From Jannaschia faecimaris (GTDB taxonomy: Bacteria > Pseudomonadota > Alphaproteobacteria > Rhodobacterales > Rhodobacteraceae): a stretch of DNA of 64,000 nucleotides. Made by a program: the position numbers and the translations under genes. Positions 1 to 9,449 of the stretch are shown here, piece by piece. Every line of letters starts with the position of its first letter. Position 1 is the first letter of the stretch. The notes below the pieces were generated by a model that made no database searches, was not told where the DNA came from, and was given only the letters and a program-made list of their open reading frames with translations. Location: the NCBI RefSeq assembly GCF_900107415.1, contig NZ_FNPX01000010.1, positions 1 to 64,000 on the forward strand, written 5' to 3'.

Positions 1-3
1 AGG

Positions 4-43
4 GGGAAATTGTAACAATTCCCTCCTTCTCCGTTTCGGAAAC
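4..43. promoter_or_regulatory. Two operator-like palindromes at the window edge
   Basis: An imperfect inverted repeat (4-23, GGGAA/TTCCC with TTGT/ACAA inside) is followed by a perfect one, GTTTCGGAAAC (33-43). They lie just downstream of the TetR gene, so they would more naturally control a gene to the left of the window. TetR-family operators often look like this. Only the symmetry is seen; the link to a regulator is inference. Confidence 0.25.
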
Positions 44-84
44 ACTCTGGGGGTGCGTGGGCAAAGACCCCGTCAGGGCGCGAT

Positions 85-702
85 TCAGGAATCGGGCTCG
101 ATCAAACCCAGGCCGCGCAGGTAGATGCCGATGCCGGATTCCAGCAGGTCCTCGGGTGGGAACGGCGTGTTGCCGCCGGGATTGCCCCGCGCGAACAGCT
201 CCACCACGCCATGTGACATTGCCCAGATATGCGAGGCAAACATCGTTGCCGGGGGCCGCCGGTCGGCCGGAATGTGTTGCGACAGGTCTTCGGCGGCCTT
301 CTCCAGAATCCCGCGGGAGCGTCCGACCGCGCGGCTAAGTTCGGGGGTCGCGTGGCGCGACAGGCCGGATTCGAACATCGCCATGTAGTGGCCGGGATAC
401 TTGCGCGCAAACGCCAGGTAGGCGCGGCCCGTTGCTCCGAACGCAGCCAAGGCGGAGGGCTGTCCGTCGCGATAGGCGAATTCCATCAGGTCACCGAAGA
501 TCGCGTGACCCTGAAGGGCGCATTCGATGATGAGCTGTTCACGCCCTTCGAAGTGACGATACACGGCGGCGGGGGTCACCCCAGCCTGCTTCGCGGCCTC
601 GGACAGGGTGAAACCCGTCGGTCCCTTCTCGGTGATGAGCGAGAGGGTAGCATCGACAAGCGCCTGCCTCAGGTTCCCATGATGGTAGCCGCGCTTAGGC
701 AC
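85..702 (-). CDS. TetR/AcrR-family transcriptional regulator
   Basis: Predicted one-component repressor of 205 aa. The N-terminus carries a TetR helix-turn-helix (about residues 28-50, ending [16 protein letters not shown]), followed by an all-helical ligand-binding domain of the WHG type. The start is GTG at 702, overlapping the end of ppk2 by 8 bp, so the two are probably co-transcribed, with the regulator last in a minus-strand run. The target is unknown. Confidence 0.88.
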   Translation of the reverse strand: MPKRGYHHGNLRQALVDATLSLITEKGPTGFTLSEAAKQAGVTPAAVYRHFEGREQLIIECALQGHAIFGDLMEFAYRDGQPSALAAFGATGRAYLAFARKYPGHYMAMFESGLSRHATPELSRAVGRSRGILEKAAEDLSQHIPADRRPPATMFASHIWAMSHGVVELFARGNPGGNTPFPPEDLLESGIGIYLRGLGLIEPDS

Positions 703-1567
703 CGGCCAACCACAACTCGGGGCCGCCGGCGATCTTGGCGTCGATCTTCAGTACGGCATCATCGCGACCGGCATAATCCACCTGCGCCAGAACGCTGCGG
801 ATGGCGTTGAGGCGGGCGCGTCGCTTGTCGTCCGAGCGGACAACGGTCCAGGGGGCAAACCCCGTATGGCTGCGCGCAAAGGTTTCGGAAATCGCGTCCG
901 TATAGGTGTCCCATTTGGCCAAGCCCTTCACGTCGATCATCGAAAGCTTCCATTGCTTGAGCGGGTCGTCTTCCCGCGCAAGGAAGCGGCGCAATTGCTC
1001 GGCGCGACCGACATTCAGCCAAAGCTTCACGAAGGTGATGCCTTCATCGACCAGCATCTGCTCGAACGCGGGCAATTGGCCGAAGAACGTCTCTCGCTGC
1101 TCGGGGGTGCAGAAGCCGAATACATGTTCGACCACCGCACGATTGTACCAGGACCGATCAAATAGCGTCATCGTTCCGGCAGTCGGCAGGTGCTGCACGT
1201 AGCGCTGGAAATACCATTGCCCGGCCTCGGTCTCTGTCGGTTTTGACAGGGCGACCGTGTGGGCGATGCGGGGGTTCAGGTTCTCGCGGAAGCGCTTGAT
1301 CGTGCCGCCCTTGCCAGCGGCGTCGCGACCCTCGAAGACCACGGCGATGCGCGCGCCGGTCCCGTGAACCCAAGACTGGCACTTGACCAGTTCGATCTGG
1401 AGCGCGTCCAGCTCCGCCTCGTAGGTGTCCCGGTCCATCCGTTTGTCATAGGGATAGCCCTCGGCCAGTATGTCCTTCTTGCCGCCCTCTTCGATCAGGT
1501 CGCGAATACCCTGAGGGGCCTCGTCCTCGAAGAACCGGGTGATGGCGGCGTCAAAGGGTTTGGGCAT
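695..1567 (-). CDS. ppk2: Polyphosphate kinase 2 family protein
   Basis: PPK2 enzymes move phosphate between polyphosphate and nucleotides. The protein (290 aa) has the family P-loop [12 protein letters not shown] (about residues 75-86) and the second signature [14 protein letters not shown] with its lid-region arginines. The frame stays open upstream to 1675, but ATG 1567 is preceded by AGGAGA at good spacing and gives the usual PPK2 length. Substrate class (ADP, GDP or NMP) cannot be read from sequence alone. It is followed by the TetR gene with an 8-bp overlap. Confidence 0.92.
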   Translation of the reverse strand: MPKPFDAAITRFFEDEAPQGIRDLIEEGGKKDILAEGYPYDKRMDRDTYEAELDALQIELVKCQSWVHGTGARIAVVFEGRDAAGKGGTIKRFRENLNPRIAHTVALSKPTETEAGQWYFQRYVQHLPTAGTMTLFDRSWYNRAVVEHVFGFCTPEQRETFFGQLPAFEQMLVDEGITFVKLWLNVGRAEQLRRFLAREDDPLKQWKLSMIDVKGLAKWDTYTDAISETFARSHTGFAPWTVVRSDDKRRARLNAIRSVLAQVDYAGRDDAVLKIDAKIAGGPELWLAGA

Positions 1568-1746
1568 CGGTCTCTCCTGTTGGCCACGACTTGCGCAGGC
1601 TGGGGGTGGCGCGTCAACGGGCGCGGCGCGCGCCGTGACCGACAACGGTGCACACGGACAACTCAGGCGGCGCAAACGCCTCTGCTTGGAGACGATACAT
1701 CTCAGCAGGCATTGCCCAAATTGCCTGACCCATCAAGCGATCGTAG

Positions 1747-2724
1747 TCATTCGGCACGGGCGGCCGCGCGGTCGACGGCGGCTATGGTCGCCTCCGGATC
1801 GACGTGATGGGGCATATGTCCCACGCCATTCAGCATGGTCAGACAGCCATTGGGGATCATGTCGATCAGAACACGGGCATGGATGTCAGCGGGTACGATG
1901 GTGTCGTCGGTGCCGTGGATCATCTCGATCGGAAGGGTCAGCGTGGAATAGCGTTTTTCCATTTCGATGATGTGCGGCTTCAGCCCGTTCACCTGCCGTG
2001 CGTTCGACCGCAGGGAGTCGCGACGCAAGGTCAACTGACCGCCGACATGATCAAAATACCCCTCGGGCATGGGGTCGGGTGCGAAGATGGCCTTGGTGAT
2101 CGCGCGCAGGCGGTCCTGACCGACGGTCGCTGTCAGTAAGGGCACCGCCAACGCCCCGCCGGGGGCGGAGGCATTGACTGCATACAGAGGGCCAAGACCG
2201 CCTTTCCATGTGTTCGATGCAGCACTCAACAGGACCAGCGCGCGCGCCGGGTGATCCAGCCCCCAGGCCAGCGCGATGGTTCCGCCGAAACTGTGCCCGA
2301 GGACGAGCGGCGTGCTTTCAGCGATCTCGGCATGGGCGCGGGCCAGCAATGCTGCCTGCTCTGCCGGGCTTTCAGAAGCGCTGGTGAAGGGTGTCGCGTA
2401 TTTCGGGTGGGTATGGCCGGTATAGCCGAGACCGGGCCGATCGAAGGCGATGCAGCGATAGCGATCGGACAGGCGGCCCATCAGGTCGAACGTGAATTCG
2501 CGGGAATTTCCCGACGCCCCGTGCAGCATCACAAGGTCGGGGCCGGTGCCACGAATGACGGCGTGAACCGGCACGCCGTCCACATCCAGGATTTCGCCTT
2601 CCGGGGGATATGCCGCTTCAAACTCCGCCTCGCGGGCGGCGACCCGCCTTTCGATGGCGTTCCCACCAAGGGCGGCGATTATGGAGGCCAGCCCGCCCCT
2701 AGCGGCCAATCTGCGAGAGATCAT
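1747..2724 (-). CDS. Alpha/beta-fold hydrolase
   Basis: Protein of 325 aa with the alpha/beta hydrolase signature: oxyanion-loop motif [12 protein letters not shown], nucleophile elbow GHSFGG, acid in HGTDDTIV, and the catalytic histidine in GVGHMPHH near the C-terminus. A hydrophobic N-terminus (residues 1-20) could be a membrane anchor or signal. The chosen ATG at 2724 lies inside the 3' end of metAA (26-bp overlap), suggesting coupled translation. The substrate is not identifiable. Confidence 0.88.
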   Translation of the reverse strand: MISRRLAARGGLASIIAALGGNAIERRVAAREAEFEAAYPPEGEILDVDGVPVHAVIRGTGPDLVMLHGASGNSREFTFDLMGRLSDRYRCIAFDRPGLGYTGHTHPKYATPFTSASESPAEQAALLARAHAEIAESTPLVLGHSFGGTIALAWGLDHPARALVLLSAASNTWKGGLGPLYAVNASAPGGALAVPLLTATVGQDRLRAITKAIFAPDPMPEGYFDHVGGQLTLRRDSLRSNARQVNGLKPHIIEMEKRYSTLTLPIEMIHGTDDTIVPADIHARVLIDMIPNGCLTMLNGVGHMPHHVDPEATIAAVDRAAARAE

Positions 2725-3613
2725 AATGCGTTGTCTGATATATCTGGTTGATCCAGTTACCATATAGGAGGTGCGCGTGACTTCTCCACCGGTTGAGCGG
2801 TTTCCGACTGGGATCGTCACCGGGGTAGTAGTAACCAGGCACGTTGACGGGCGTGCCGCTCGCGATGTCACGCTCGTATTCCTTTTGAAGCGTATCGCTG
2901 TCGTATTCGAAGTGGTTGAAGATATGGATTGCGCGGTGCGCGCCGTCTTCGATCAGGCAGGGCCCTGTTTCCTCGGACCCGAGCAGGACCTTCATGCCCG
3001 CCGCTTCAACCGCGTCACGGCGGACCTCGGTCCAGCGCGATACCGGGATGACGCATTCGTCCGAAAATCCGCGCAGGTATGGGGATGCAGGATCCTCGTT
3101 CTGGACCTTGAAGCAGCCGAAATGCTTGTGATCCAACAGGTGCTTCTCGACCCCGTGGAAATGCCACGCCATCGCCATCCCGCCCCAGCAGACGCCGAAA
3201 GTGGAGTGCACGTTGGTCTGCGTCCAATCCATGATCTCGCGCAGTTCGTCCCAATAGGTGACCTCCGAGAACGGCAAATGCTCGATGGGGGACCCTGTGA
3301 TGATGAAGCCGTCGAACTTCTGGTCTTTCACGTCCTGAAACGGGCGGTAGAAGGCATCCATGTGGATCGGGCTGGTGTGGCGCGATTGATGCTCGGTCAT
3401 GCGGATCAGCGTCAGATCGATCTGGAGCGGTGTGGCACCGATCAGTCGGGCAAACTGTGTCTCGGTCGTGATCTTCATCGGCATCAGGTTCAGCAGGCCG
3501 ATGCGAAGCGGGCGGATGTCCTGCCGGTGGGCCTGATCCTCGGACAGCACCATGACTCCTTCGCCGTCAAGAACGTCATAGGCGGGCAGGTCGCGGGGTA
3601 AGGTGATGGGCAT
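2699..3613 (-). CDS. metAA: Homoserine O-acetyltransferase, MetA type
   Basis: First committed step of methionine synthesis from homoserine. The protein (304 aa) aligns with the MetA family throughout: catalytic Cys142 in FGVCWGGMA and the His/Glu pair in NHFEYD. Residue 111 is Glu (SPIEHL); in this family Glu111 is known to select acetyl-CoA and Gly111 succinyl-CoA, so acetyl transfer is expected despite the common label HTS. ATG 3613 gives exactly E. coli numbering. It is the third gene of a minus-strand run, 31 bp after the ATPase gene. Confidence 0.94.
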   Translation of the reverse strand: MPITLPRDLPAYDVLDGEGVMVLSEDQAHRQDIRPLRIGLLNLMPMKITTETQFARLIGATPLQIDLTLIRMTEHQSRHTSPIHMDAFYRPFQDVKDQKFDGFIITGSPIEHLPFSEVTYWDELREIMDWTQTNVHSTFGVCWGGMAMAWHFHGVEKHLLDHKHFGCFKVQNEDPASPYLRGFSDECVIPVSRWTEVRRDAVEAAGMKVLLGSEETGPCLIEDGAHRAIHIFNHFEYDSDTLQKEYERDIASGTPVNVPGYYYPGDDPSRKPLNRWRSHAHLLYGNWINQIYQTTHYDLSQIGR

Positions 3614-3644
3614 TACGGTTTCCGGCTTTGAGCAGACGCGTGAA

Positions 3645-4499
3645 TTAGGCCTTGCGGGCGGCTTTGCCAATGCCTTCTGAGATCAGCGCCATCACATCGC
3701 TGGCATCGCGCACGGTGGCGACGTCGACGGCCTGTACGGTTATGCCCCAGTTGCGCGCCATCGCGGCATAGCGCGGATGACGTGCCGTAATCGCGTCGCG
3801 ATATGTGGCGGTGGCGAATTCATTCGGGTCCACGTCGTCGCCCCCGTGGGTTTCCCATTTCGCATTCAGGAACTCGGGGCGGTAGCACATGGGCTTGGGG
3901 GCCTTGGCAAAGCGCGCGACCAGGGTCTCGACGTGATCGGGCGTGCCTTCGATCCAGACGGGCAGGGTGTTGGCGGCCAGCGTGGCCATCACTTGGTCCT
4001 CGGGGTTGTCGGGGTCGACCACTTCGCAGATGGAGCCACCGGTGTCGCAGACAAAGTTGTCATAGCCGTAGATTTCGCGCGCGCGCTCGATGAAATGCGG
4101 CGTGTCAAGCAGGGCATTGACCTCGGCCCGGTGGTGCAACTCCTGCCGGCGGGCGTATTCCTCGAACGGCAGGCCGCCCTTGGACGTGGCACCGGGCTGG
4201 CCCAGGAAAGTCGACAGCGGGCTGAGGTTTTCGAACGTCATGTTCGGTCCGATGTAAATGCTATCGGTCCGAAGAAGTTGCGCCAGGAAGGGTTGCCTCA
4301 TGGCATGACGCTTCAAGTTGTCGTTGATATGTTCGCCCAAGTATCCTGTGCCGATACGGTAATCGATGGAAAAGTGAAACCAGTCGCCCGAGCCGCGCAG
4401 GATCTGGCTGATATGCGTTTTTCCGAGGCCGGACATGCCGAACAGGGAAATGCGCTTGGCGGTGGCCTGGTTCCAGGCGTCTGGGGTGTCGTAGATCAT
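3645..4499 (-). CDS. P-loop ATPase of unknown function
   Basis: Protein of 284 aa with a clear Walker A motif near the N-terminus (GMSGLGKTH, residues 21-29). It looks like a soluble nucleoside triphosphatase or kinase-like protein, with DTGGSICEV in mid-protein as another striking block. No pathway is recognised. The start overlaps the exporter stop by 4 bp (ATGA), and metAA follows 31 bp later, so it probably shares their transcript. I believe similar proteins are common in Rhodobacterales genomes, but that is recollection. Confidence 0.85.
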   Translation of the reverse strand: MIYDTPDAWNQATAKRISLFGMSGLGKTHISQILRGSGDWFHFSIDYRIGTGYLGEHINDNLKRHAMRQPFLAQLLRTDSIYIGPNMTFENLSPLSTFLGQPGATSKGGLPFEEYARRQELHHRAEVNALLDTPHFIERAREIYGYDNFVCDTGGSICEVVDPDNPEDQVMATLAANTLPVWIEGTPDHVETLVARFAKAPKPMCYRPEFLNAKWETHGGDDVDPNEFATATYRDAITARHPRYAAMARNWGITVQAVDVATVRDASDVMALISEGIGKAARKA

Positions 4500-5413
4500 G
4501 GACCGGGCGTAACGCTCCGGCGGAAGACGCGCAATATGCGCCCGTCCATAATGCCAAGGCCACAGGCGAGCAGGGCAAACCCCAAATAGACGTTGGGCGA
4601 CAGAACCTCATCGCGCACCCAAGCCCCCAGAAGGATGGCAACAGGGGCCACCAAAAGCGTGCTAAGCATGGTGTTCCCGCTGCCCGCCATAGCAAGAACA
4701 CGGAAATACAGAAGATAGGCAATGGCCGTCGCCGCGACCGCGTAATAGCCGATTGCAAGCCATGTCGCCGGATCGTGCGGCAGGACCGGTCCGTCAACCA
4801 GGAGCGCTGCGGGGATCATCAACAGGCTGGAGCCGGTGAGCATGCCGGCGGCCGAAACCTCGGGGTCCAACCCCTGTAGTTTCACCCGCCCCCAAACTCC
4901 GGCCAGCGCATAGAAAACCGTTCCGGCCACGACGGCCAGTTGCGCGGCGGAGCGAAGGTCCAATGCCGTCAGGTTTTCAAGACCGATCGCCGTCGCGACG
5001 CCGAAAAACCCAAGGCCGACGCCGACCGCGCGCCGTCTGGTTAGCCGTTCATCCGCCAACAAGAGGGCCGCGACCAGAACGCCGAACACCGCCGTGCCCG
5101 CGTTGAGGATGGAGGTCAGCCCGGTTTCGATGTGCAACTGACCCCAGGCCATCAGGCTGAACGGCAAGGCGTTGTTGAGGATACCCATCACCAGCAACGC
5201 GCCCCAGATGCGCGGATCACGCGGCACCGCAAGACGCCGCATCGCCACCCAGCCCCAGAGGACCAGTGCCGCAATGCCGACGCGGTAGGCGACCGAAGTC
5301 ACGAAAGAGATTTCGTCCAGCGCGGTGCGGATCGCAAGGAAGCTGCCGCCCCAGATCAAGGCCAGAAGCGCCAGTGCGACCCAGGCGCGGTTGGGGATGT
5401 CGCGTGTGCTCAT
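4496..5413 (-). CDS. DMT-superfamily (EamA) transporter
   Basis: Inner-membrane protein of 305 aa with about ten hydrophobic segments in two repeated EamA halves (opening ALALLALIWGGSFLAIRTAL). Members export amino acids or other small metabolites, or import nucleotide-type substrates; the substrate here is unknown. It heads the minus-strand run that continues through the ATPase and metAA, overlapping the ATPase start by 4 bp. Its neighbours make a metabolite exporter plausible but do not prove it. Confidence 0.9.
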   Translation of the reverse strand: MSTRDIPNRAWVALALLALIWGGSFLAIRTALDEISFVTSVAYRVGIAALVLWGWVAMRRLAVPRDPRIWGALLVMGILNNALPFSLMAWGQLHIETGLTSILNAGTAVFGVLVAALLLADERLTRRRAVGVGLGFFGVATAIGLENLTALDLRSAAQLAVVAGTVFYALAGVWGRVKLQGLDPEVSAAGMLTGSSLLMIPAALLVDGPVLPHDPATWLAIGYYAVAATAIAYLLYFRVLAMAGSGNTMLSTLLVAPVAILLGAWVRDEVLSPNVYLGFALLACGLGIMDGRILRVFRRSVTPGP

Positions 5414-5472
5414 AGGCGCACCGTTAGACCGCAGCGTGTGACGGGGCCACCCGGAAGTTGTGCATACGAAAA

Positions 5473-5498
5473 ACGCCCCGCCGGTGAGGGCGGGGCGT
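5473..5498 (-). terminator. Intrinsic terminator of the FadL-like gene
   Basis: Perfect 10-bp stem (5473-5482 with 5489-5498, ACGCCCCGCC/GGCGGGGCGT) with a 6-nt loop. On the minus strand it is followed by a run of T (complement of 5468-5472), 22 bp after the stop of the gene at 5520. Confidence 0.85.
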
Positions 5499-5519
5499 CA
5501 AACTTGGATCACACGTGGA

Positions 5520-6623
5520 TCAGAAGCGATAGCCGATCTTGAAGCCCACGCCGATAAGCGAGTTGCCGTCGAAGTTCGCTCGGGCGACATTGGGCGGGTT
5601 GGTTTTGGGACGGGCGTCGCCCAAGCGGGAGTAGTTGATGCCGCCCGAAATCTTGACCGCGTCCGTCACCTGATAGCTGCCGGACAAGGTGATGCCATAG
5701 CGGCCATCGGTCGGACCCAGTGGCGATACGAGATCATCAGGACCACCATGCGAATAGTTCAGGGAGACAGCGCCCGAAAACTGATCGTTGAAACGGCGAC
5801 CCACGCCGATCGTGTAGTCCCGTGCGGTGTCGATATCAGTCAGGCTCGTCCCGCCGAGGAGGCGCGGGCGCACCTTCGTCACCGTGTAGTCGGCGTAACG
5901 GAACGACGCAAAGGCCAGCGTGTCCTTGGCAATGCCTGTCTGGAACGAGATGTTGATGGCTTGGGGTGTCGTCACCGGCGTATTTGTAACGCCGGCCGCG
6001 AAGTTTTCGGTGGTGCGCAGGTCGTGGTCGATTTCGGAGAAATACGTCACTGCCAGCCGTAAGGCGATCTCGGGGATCTCGTAGGCTGCGCCGACTTGGT
6101 AACCGTAGGATAGATCTTTCTCGAAGTTCGGTGAGTAGCCGCTGCGGCCAACCGGAAATGGTCCCCCATAAGCCAAACCATCAAGCGTCACCTTGGCAGC
6201 CAAGGTCTGTGCACGCATGCCACCATGCACGCTGAAGCGATCGTTCAGCTTGTAGCGAAGCATGCCCGTCACGGAAGTCGTGTTCACCAGCGCGGAGGTG
6301 CCGCCCAGAACCGGACTGGCCGCCGAGTACTGGATGTCCGCACCATAGGGCTGATCTACGATAATCGCGAAGGACAGCTGATCGTTGATCTGCTGTTTAT
6401 AGGCCAGGCTTCCCTGAATAAAGCTGTCTGCGACTTCACCGGTGGCCACGCCGGCTTGATCAACGCCATCGACCGACGGGCTGACATAGCCGAAGCTAAG
6501 CTCGGCGACCGTGCCGGTTTCAAAAATGATGTCGATGTTCTGACCCGAGCGGTCGAGGCCGCCGGCCATGGCGGTCCCGCTGCCTGCGATCGTAGCCACG
6601 ACGGCGAGAGTGAAACGGTTCAT
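5520..6623 (-). CDS. FadL/TodX-family outer membrane transport protein
   Basis: Predicted outer-membrane beta-barrel of 367 aa that admits hydrophobic compounds such as long-chain fatty acids or aromatics. It has a 20-residue signal peptide ending TAMA, an N-terminal plug-like segment (LDRSGQNIDIIFETG), alternating amphipathic strands, and a C-terminal aromatic residue (GVGFKIGYRF) as expected for BAM recognition. It stands alone, with its own terminator and an upstream repeat array. The substrate is not determined. Confidence 0.87.
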   Translation of the reverse strand: MNRFTLAVVATIAGSGTAMAGGLDRSGQNIDIIFETGTVAELSFGYVSPSVDGVDQAGVATGEVADSFIQGSLAYKQQINDQLSFAIIVDQPYGADIQYSAASPVLGGTSALVNTTSVTGMLRYKLNDRFSVHGGMRAQTLAAKVTLDGLAYGGPFPVGRSGYSPNFEKDLSYGYQVGAAYEIPEIALRLAVTYFSEIDHDLRTTENFAAGVTNTPVTTPQAINISFQTGIAKDTLAFASFRYADYTVTKVRPRLLGGTSLTDIDTARDYTIGVGRRFNDQFSGAVSLNYSHGGPDDLVSPLGPTDGRYGITLSGSYQVTDAVKISGGINYSRLGDARPKTNPPNVARANFDGNSLIGVGFKIGYRF

Positions 6624-6740
6624 CTTGGTGTCCTCTTCCCTGGAACGACCCCGGTTCGCGGGGCGATGTGCGGCGACGATCGAACCTCCTCAGATCGACA
6701 ACCGCGTGCTGGAGTGGACGTTTATTGGCATGTAGCATCT

Positions 6741-6807
6741 GGTCAAATCTGACCCTACGTCACGGAATAATGACCATACGTCAGGCCAAGAAATATGACC
6801 GTAATGC
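6741..6807 (-). promoter_or_regulatory. Iterated operator-like array upstream of the FadL-like gene
   Basis: Two near-identical 13-mers, TGACCCTACGTCA (6750-6762) and TGACCATACGTCA (6771-6783), are 21 bp apart, two helical turns. Each is a TGAC-N5-GTCA palindrome. A third partial copy begins at 6796 (TGACCGTAATGC), and GGTCA-AATC-TGACC (6741-6754) overlaps the first. The array is 118-184 bp upstream of the ATG at 6623, in non-coding DNA. Cooperative binding of a regulator is inference; no factor is recognised. Confidence 0.55.
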
Positions 6808-6831
6808 AACATTTTTTCACGTACAAAGGCA

Positions 6832-7692
6832 TCAGGCGCGACGGGACAGCCGCAGATTGGCCCATGCCGCCGCGAAAACGATTCCCCCGCCAAGCAGGAC
6901 CATCGGCTCCAACGCCTCGGCAAAGAATACCGCCCCGATCATAGCGATGAGCGGTAGGCGAACGAAGTCGATGGGCATCACCGTCGACGCCGGGGCAAGG
7001 CGGAGCGCGTTCGTCAGGCACCAATGCGCACAAAGACCGGCCAGACCAATCAGGATGACCCAGGGCGCGGTCGTCGTCGTGGGCAGTGCGATGTCGCCGT
7101 CGTAGCCTGCGGTGATCAGCCCGAAAAGCAATTGGAGGGACGTCAGCCAGAACAGGATGCCCGTCACCGTCTCGTTACGCGTCAGGCGGCGTGTCAAAAG
7201 GTTGGTCAGGGCGAAGAATACTGCAGCCAGCGCGGCCCAAAGCAACCCGATCGACATCGTCCCGGAAAAAGGCTGGGCCACCAGAACGACCCCGGCGAAG
7301 CCGACGGCGGCCACGGCCAGCTGGACACGGCGCACCGTCTCGCCAAGTATCAGGGGTGCGAGCACGAGAACCCAGAGCGGTGATGTGAATTCAAGCGCGA
7401 AGACCTGCGCCAGCGGGGCCAGCGTGATCGCCAGGAACCAAAGGTTCTGGCCGGTGAAGTGGGTCATGTTGCGCAGGACCTGCATCGGCAGGTTGCGCGT
7501 CGTGATCTGACGCCACTTGCCCGTCGAGAAGGCCAGTGTCAGCACGACCAATATCCCCACACAGGAGCGGTAGAGCATGATCTCGAACGTATCGAGCGAG
7601 GTGCTGACGGCGCGGCCCGCGACGGCCATGGAGGTGAAGCTCAGGACGCTGCCGACCATCCATGTCGCAGCGCGCAAAGTGTCTGATTGCAT
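6832..7692 (-). CDS. DMT-superfamily (EamA) transporter
   Basis: Second EamA-type permease of the window: 286 aa, about ten transmembrane helices, arranged as two EamA repeats (PLIAMIGAVFFAEALEP near the end is typical). It starts 5 bp after the ccmE stop and is the last gene of a murI-ccmE-DMT run. The substrate is unknown. The match of length and helix pattern to the family is clear. Confidence 0.9.
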   Translation of the reverse strand: MQSDTLRAATWMVGSVLSFTSMAVAGRAVSTSLDTFEIMLYRSCVGILVVLTLAFSTGKWRQITTRNLPMQVLRNMTHFTGQNLWFLAITLAPLAQVFALEFTSPLWVLVLAPLILGETVRRVQLAVAAVGFAGVVLVAQPFSGTMSIGLLWAALAAVFFALTNLLTRRLTRNETVTGILFWLTSLQLLFGLITAGYDGDIALPTTTTAPWVILIGLAGLCAHWCLTNALRLAPASTVMPIDFVRLPLIAMIGAVFFAEALEPMVLLGGGIVFAAAWANLRLSRRA

Positions 7693-7697
7693 TCCCG

Positions 7698-8153
7698 TCA
7701 GCTCTCGGGGGTCGCATCCGGATCGACGTAGGTGCCCTGTTCCTTGAGTGCCTCGATCACTTCCTTGGGCATGTAAGTCTCATCATGGCGGGCGAGGATT
7801 TCAGTCGCTTGAAAGGCCTGTCCGTCAAAGCGACCCGTGCCGACCATCCCTTCACCTTCCCCGAACAGGTCGGGCAGTACGCCGGTATAGCTGACAGGGA
7901 TCGAAGCACCGCCGTCGGTCACCCGAAATGTGATCTCGGTACCTTCGCCGCGCACCAAGCTGCCTTCCTCGACCAGGCCACCGATGCGGAAAACCTCGTT
8001 CGCGGGGGGCGGGTTCGCGGCGATTTCGCTTGGCGCGCGGAAGAAGTTGAAGCTGTCCTGCGAGGCATAGATCATCAGGGCGGTCGACCCGGCAAGGGCA
8101 ACGGCCGCCAAGGCGAGAACCTGTATCCGGCGGGTTTTCTTGAGCGATCTCAT
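7698..8153 (-). CDS. ccmE: Cytochrome c-type biogenesis protein CcmE
   Basis: Periplasmic haem chaperone of System I cytochrome c maturation; it binds haem covalently and passes it to CcmF/CcmH. The protein (151 aa) has an N-terminal membrane anchor (residues 10-30), an OB-fold body (VFRIGGLVEEGS...VSYTGVLPDLF), and the haem-binding histidine His123 in ARHDETYMP. The ATG follows the murI stop directly (TAGATG). Unusually it lies 5.6 kb away from ccmF-ccmH and on the other strand. Confidence 0.96.
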   Translation of the reverse strand: MRSLKKTRRIQVLALAAVALAGSTALMIYASQDSFNFFRAPSEIAANPPPANEVFRIGGLVEEGSLVRGEGTEITFRVTDGGASIPVSYTGVLPDLFGEGEGMVGTGRFDGQAFQATEILARHDETYMPKEVIEALKEQGTYVDPDATPES

Positions 8154-8963
8154 CTACGCAGCCTCGAACGTCAGGGGGCGGCGCAGGAATTGCGTCGCGC
8201 GGGCCGAGACCAGTTCCGGGTCGCCTGTCGTGAACATGCGCGACTGGCCACCCCGCTCCATCTCGGGCCTACGGGACAGGTAGTCGTTCAAACTCGCCGC
8301 GACAACGTCCGCCTGGCTGAAGACGGTCACGTCTTCGCCAAGGGCCCTCTGAAAGGCGTCCTGCACGATTGGATAATGCGTGCAGCCCAGGATCGCAGCC
8401 TGTGGCGTGGGCATCTTGCGTTTGAGCGCGTCAACATGGCTGCGAACCATCGCCTCGGCCAGGATCATATCGCCGTCCTCGATCGCGTCGACCACGCCGG
8501 CGCAGGCCTGCGCTTCGACATCGACGCCGATCGCGCGGAAGGCCAGCTCCCGCTGAAACGCGCGGCTTGCAACGGTGGCGGGCGTGGCGAACAGGGCCAC
8601 CTGGCTGATCGCGACTTCGCGCGGCGGGGAATTGTCGCCCCAGTTGCGTTCGGTCAGTGCCTCGATCAGGGGGACAAACACGCCAAGCACCCGTTTGCCT
8701 TCGGGCACGCCTGCCTCCTGCATCCGGCGCAGGGCGGCGGCGGAGGCGGTGTTGCAGGCCAAAACCACCAAGTCGCAGCCTTTGTCCCACATGTCGTGAA
8801 CGGCTGCCTGCGTCAGGTCGTGGATGTTGTCCATTGTCCGCACGCCGTAAGGCGCGTGGGCATTGTCGCCATAATAGGTCACCGCAAGATCCGGGCGCGC
8901 GCGGGTCACCGCATCCCAGATGGTCAGTCCGCCCAGTCCACTGTCAAAGATGCCGACGCTCAT
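8154..8963 (-). CDS. murI: Glutamate racemase
   Basis: Makes D-glutamate for peptidoglycan. The protein is 269 aa. It shows the family N-terminus [11 protein letters not shown] with the conserved Asp7, the first catalytic cysteine in VLACNTASA and the second in LGCTHYP. It is directly followed by ccmE with no intergenic space, so the two are translationally linked although functionally unrelated. Confidence 0.96.
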   Translation of the reverse strand: MSVGIFDSGLGGLTIWDAVTRARPDLAVTYYGDNAHAPYGVRTMDNIHDLTQAAVHDMWDKGCDLVVLACNTASAAALRRMQEAGVPEGKRVLGVFVPLIEALTERNWGDNSPPREVAISQVALFATPATVASRAFQRELAFRAIGVDVEAQACAGVVDAIEDGDMILAEAMVRSHVDALKRKMPTPQAAILGCTHYPIVQDAFQRALGEDVTVFSQADVVAASLNDYLSRRPEMERGGQSRMFTTGDPELVSARATQFLRRPLTFEAA

Positions 8964-9011
8964 GTCTCGTGCCTCGTGTTCTCGCGGAGCCTATCACTTG
9001 TGCGCACATGC

Positions 9012-9035
9012 AAAAAGGCACCCCGTGGGGTGCCT
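9012..9035 (-). terminator. Intrinsic terminator after acpP
   Basis: Stem AGGCACCC/GGGTGCCT (9016-9023 with 9028-9035), 4-nt loop, then a T-run on the minus strand (complement of 9012-9016). It lies 26 bp after the acpP stop and ends the fabD-fabG-acpP unit before murI begins. Confidence 0.85.
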
Positions 9036-9060
9036 CTGCAATCCTCGATCCGAAAATGGA

Positions 9061-9294
9061 TCAGGAGTTGCCTTTGATGAAGCTGACGGCGTCACCAAAC
9101 GTCTGGATCGACTCGGCGGCATCGTCAGGGATTTCGATCCCGAACTCTTCCTCGAATGCCATGACCAGCTCGACTGTGTCCAGCGAGTCGGCACCAAGAT
9201 CGTCAATGAATGACGCGTTCTCGGTCACCTTGTCTTCTTCGACGCCCAGGTGTTCGACGACTTTCTTGCGGACGCGGTCCTCGATGTCGCTCAT
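9061..9294 (-). CDS. acpP: Acyl carrier protein
   Basis: Carrier of growing acyl chains in type II fatty acid synthesis. The protein (77 aa, the standard length) is strongly acidic, with the phosphopantetheine serine in the classic [10 protein letters not shown] motif (helix 2). It lies downstream of fabD and fabG on the same strand. The 155-bp gap to fabG probably holds its own strong promoter, as is usual for this abundant protein. Confidence 0.98.
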   Translation of the reverse strand: MSDIEDRVRKKVVEHLGVEEDKVTENASFIDDLGADSLDTVELVMAFEEEFGIEIPDDAAESIQTFGDAVSFIKGNS

Positions 9295-9449
9295 ATCTCT
9301 ACCTCATCTCGTGGCCCCTGGGGGCGAATGTGCATGACCGTGACCCCATGCCGGGTTGCCCGATCGTCCGGGCTGCGGGGTCCCCCCCGAATAGGTGTGC
9401 CGCCTATATCACGGGCGACTTGGATGGCAAATCTTTTGTCCGGTCGCGG

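Noticed and set aside
3614-3644. SAM riboswitch before metAA
   Set aside because: Only 31 bp separate it from the upstream gene and no SAM-II-like core was seen; too short for the element.
7662-9077. Long plus-strand open frame across ccmE and murI
   Set aside because: Both minus-strand genes carry clear catalytic motifs; the opposite frame reads as low-complexity shadow.
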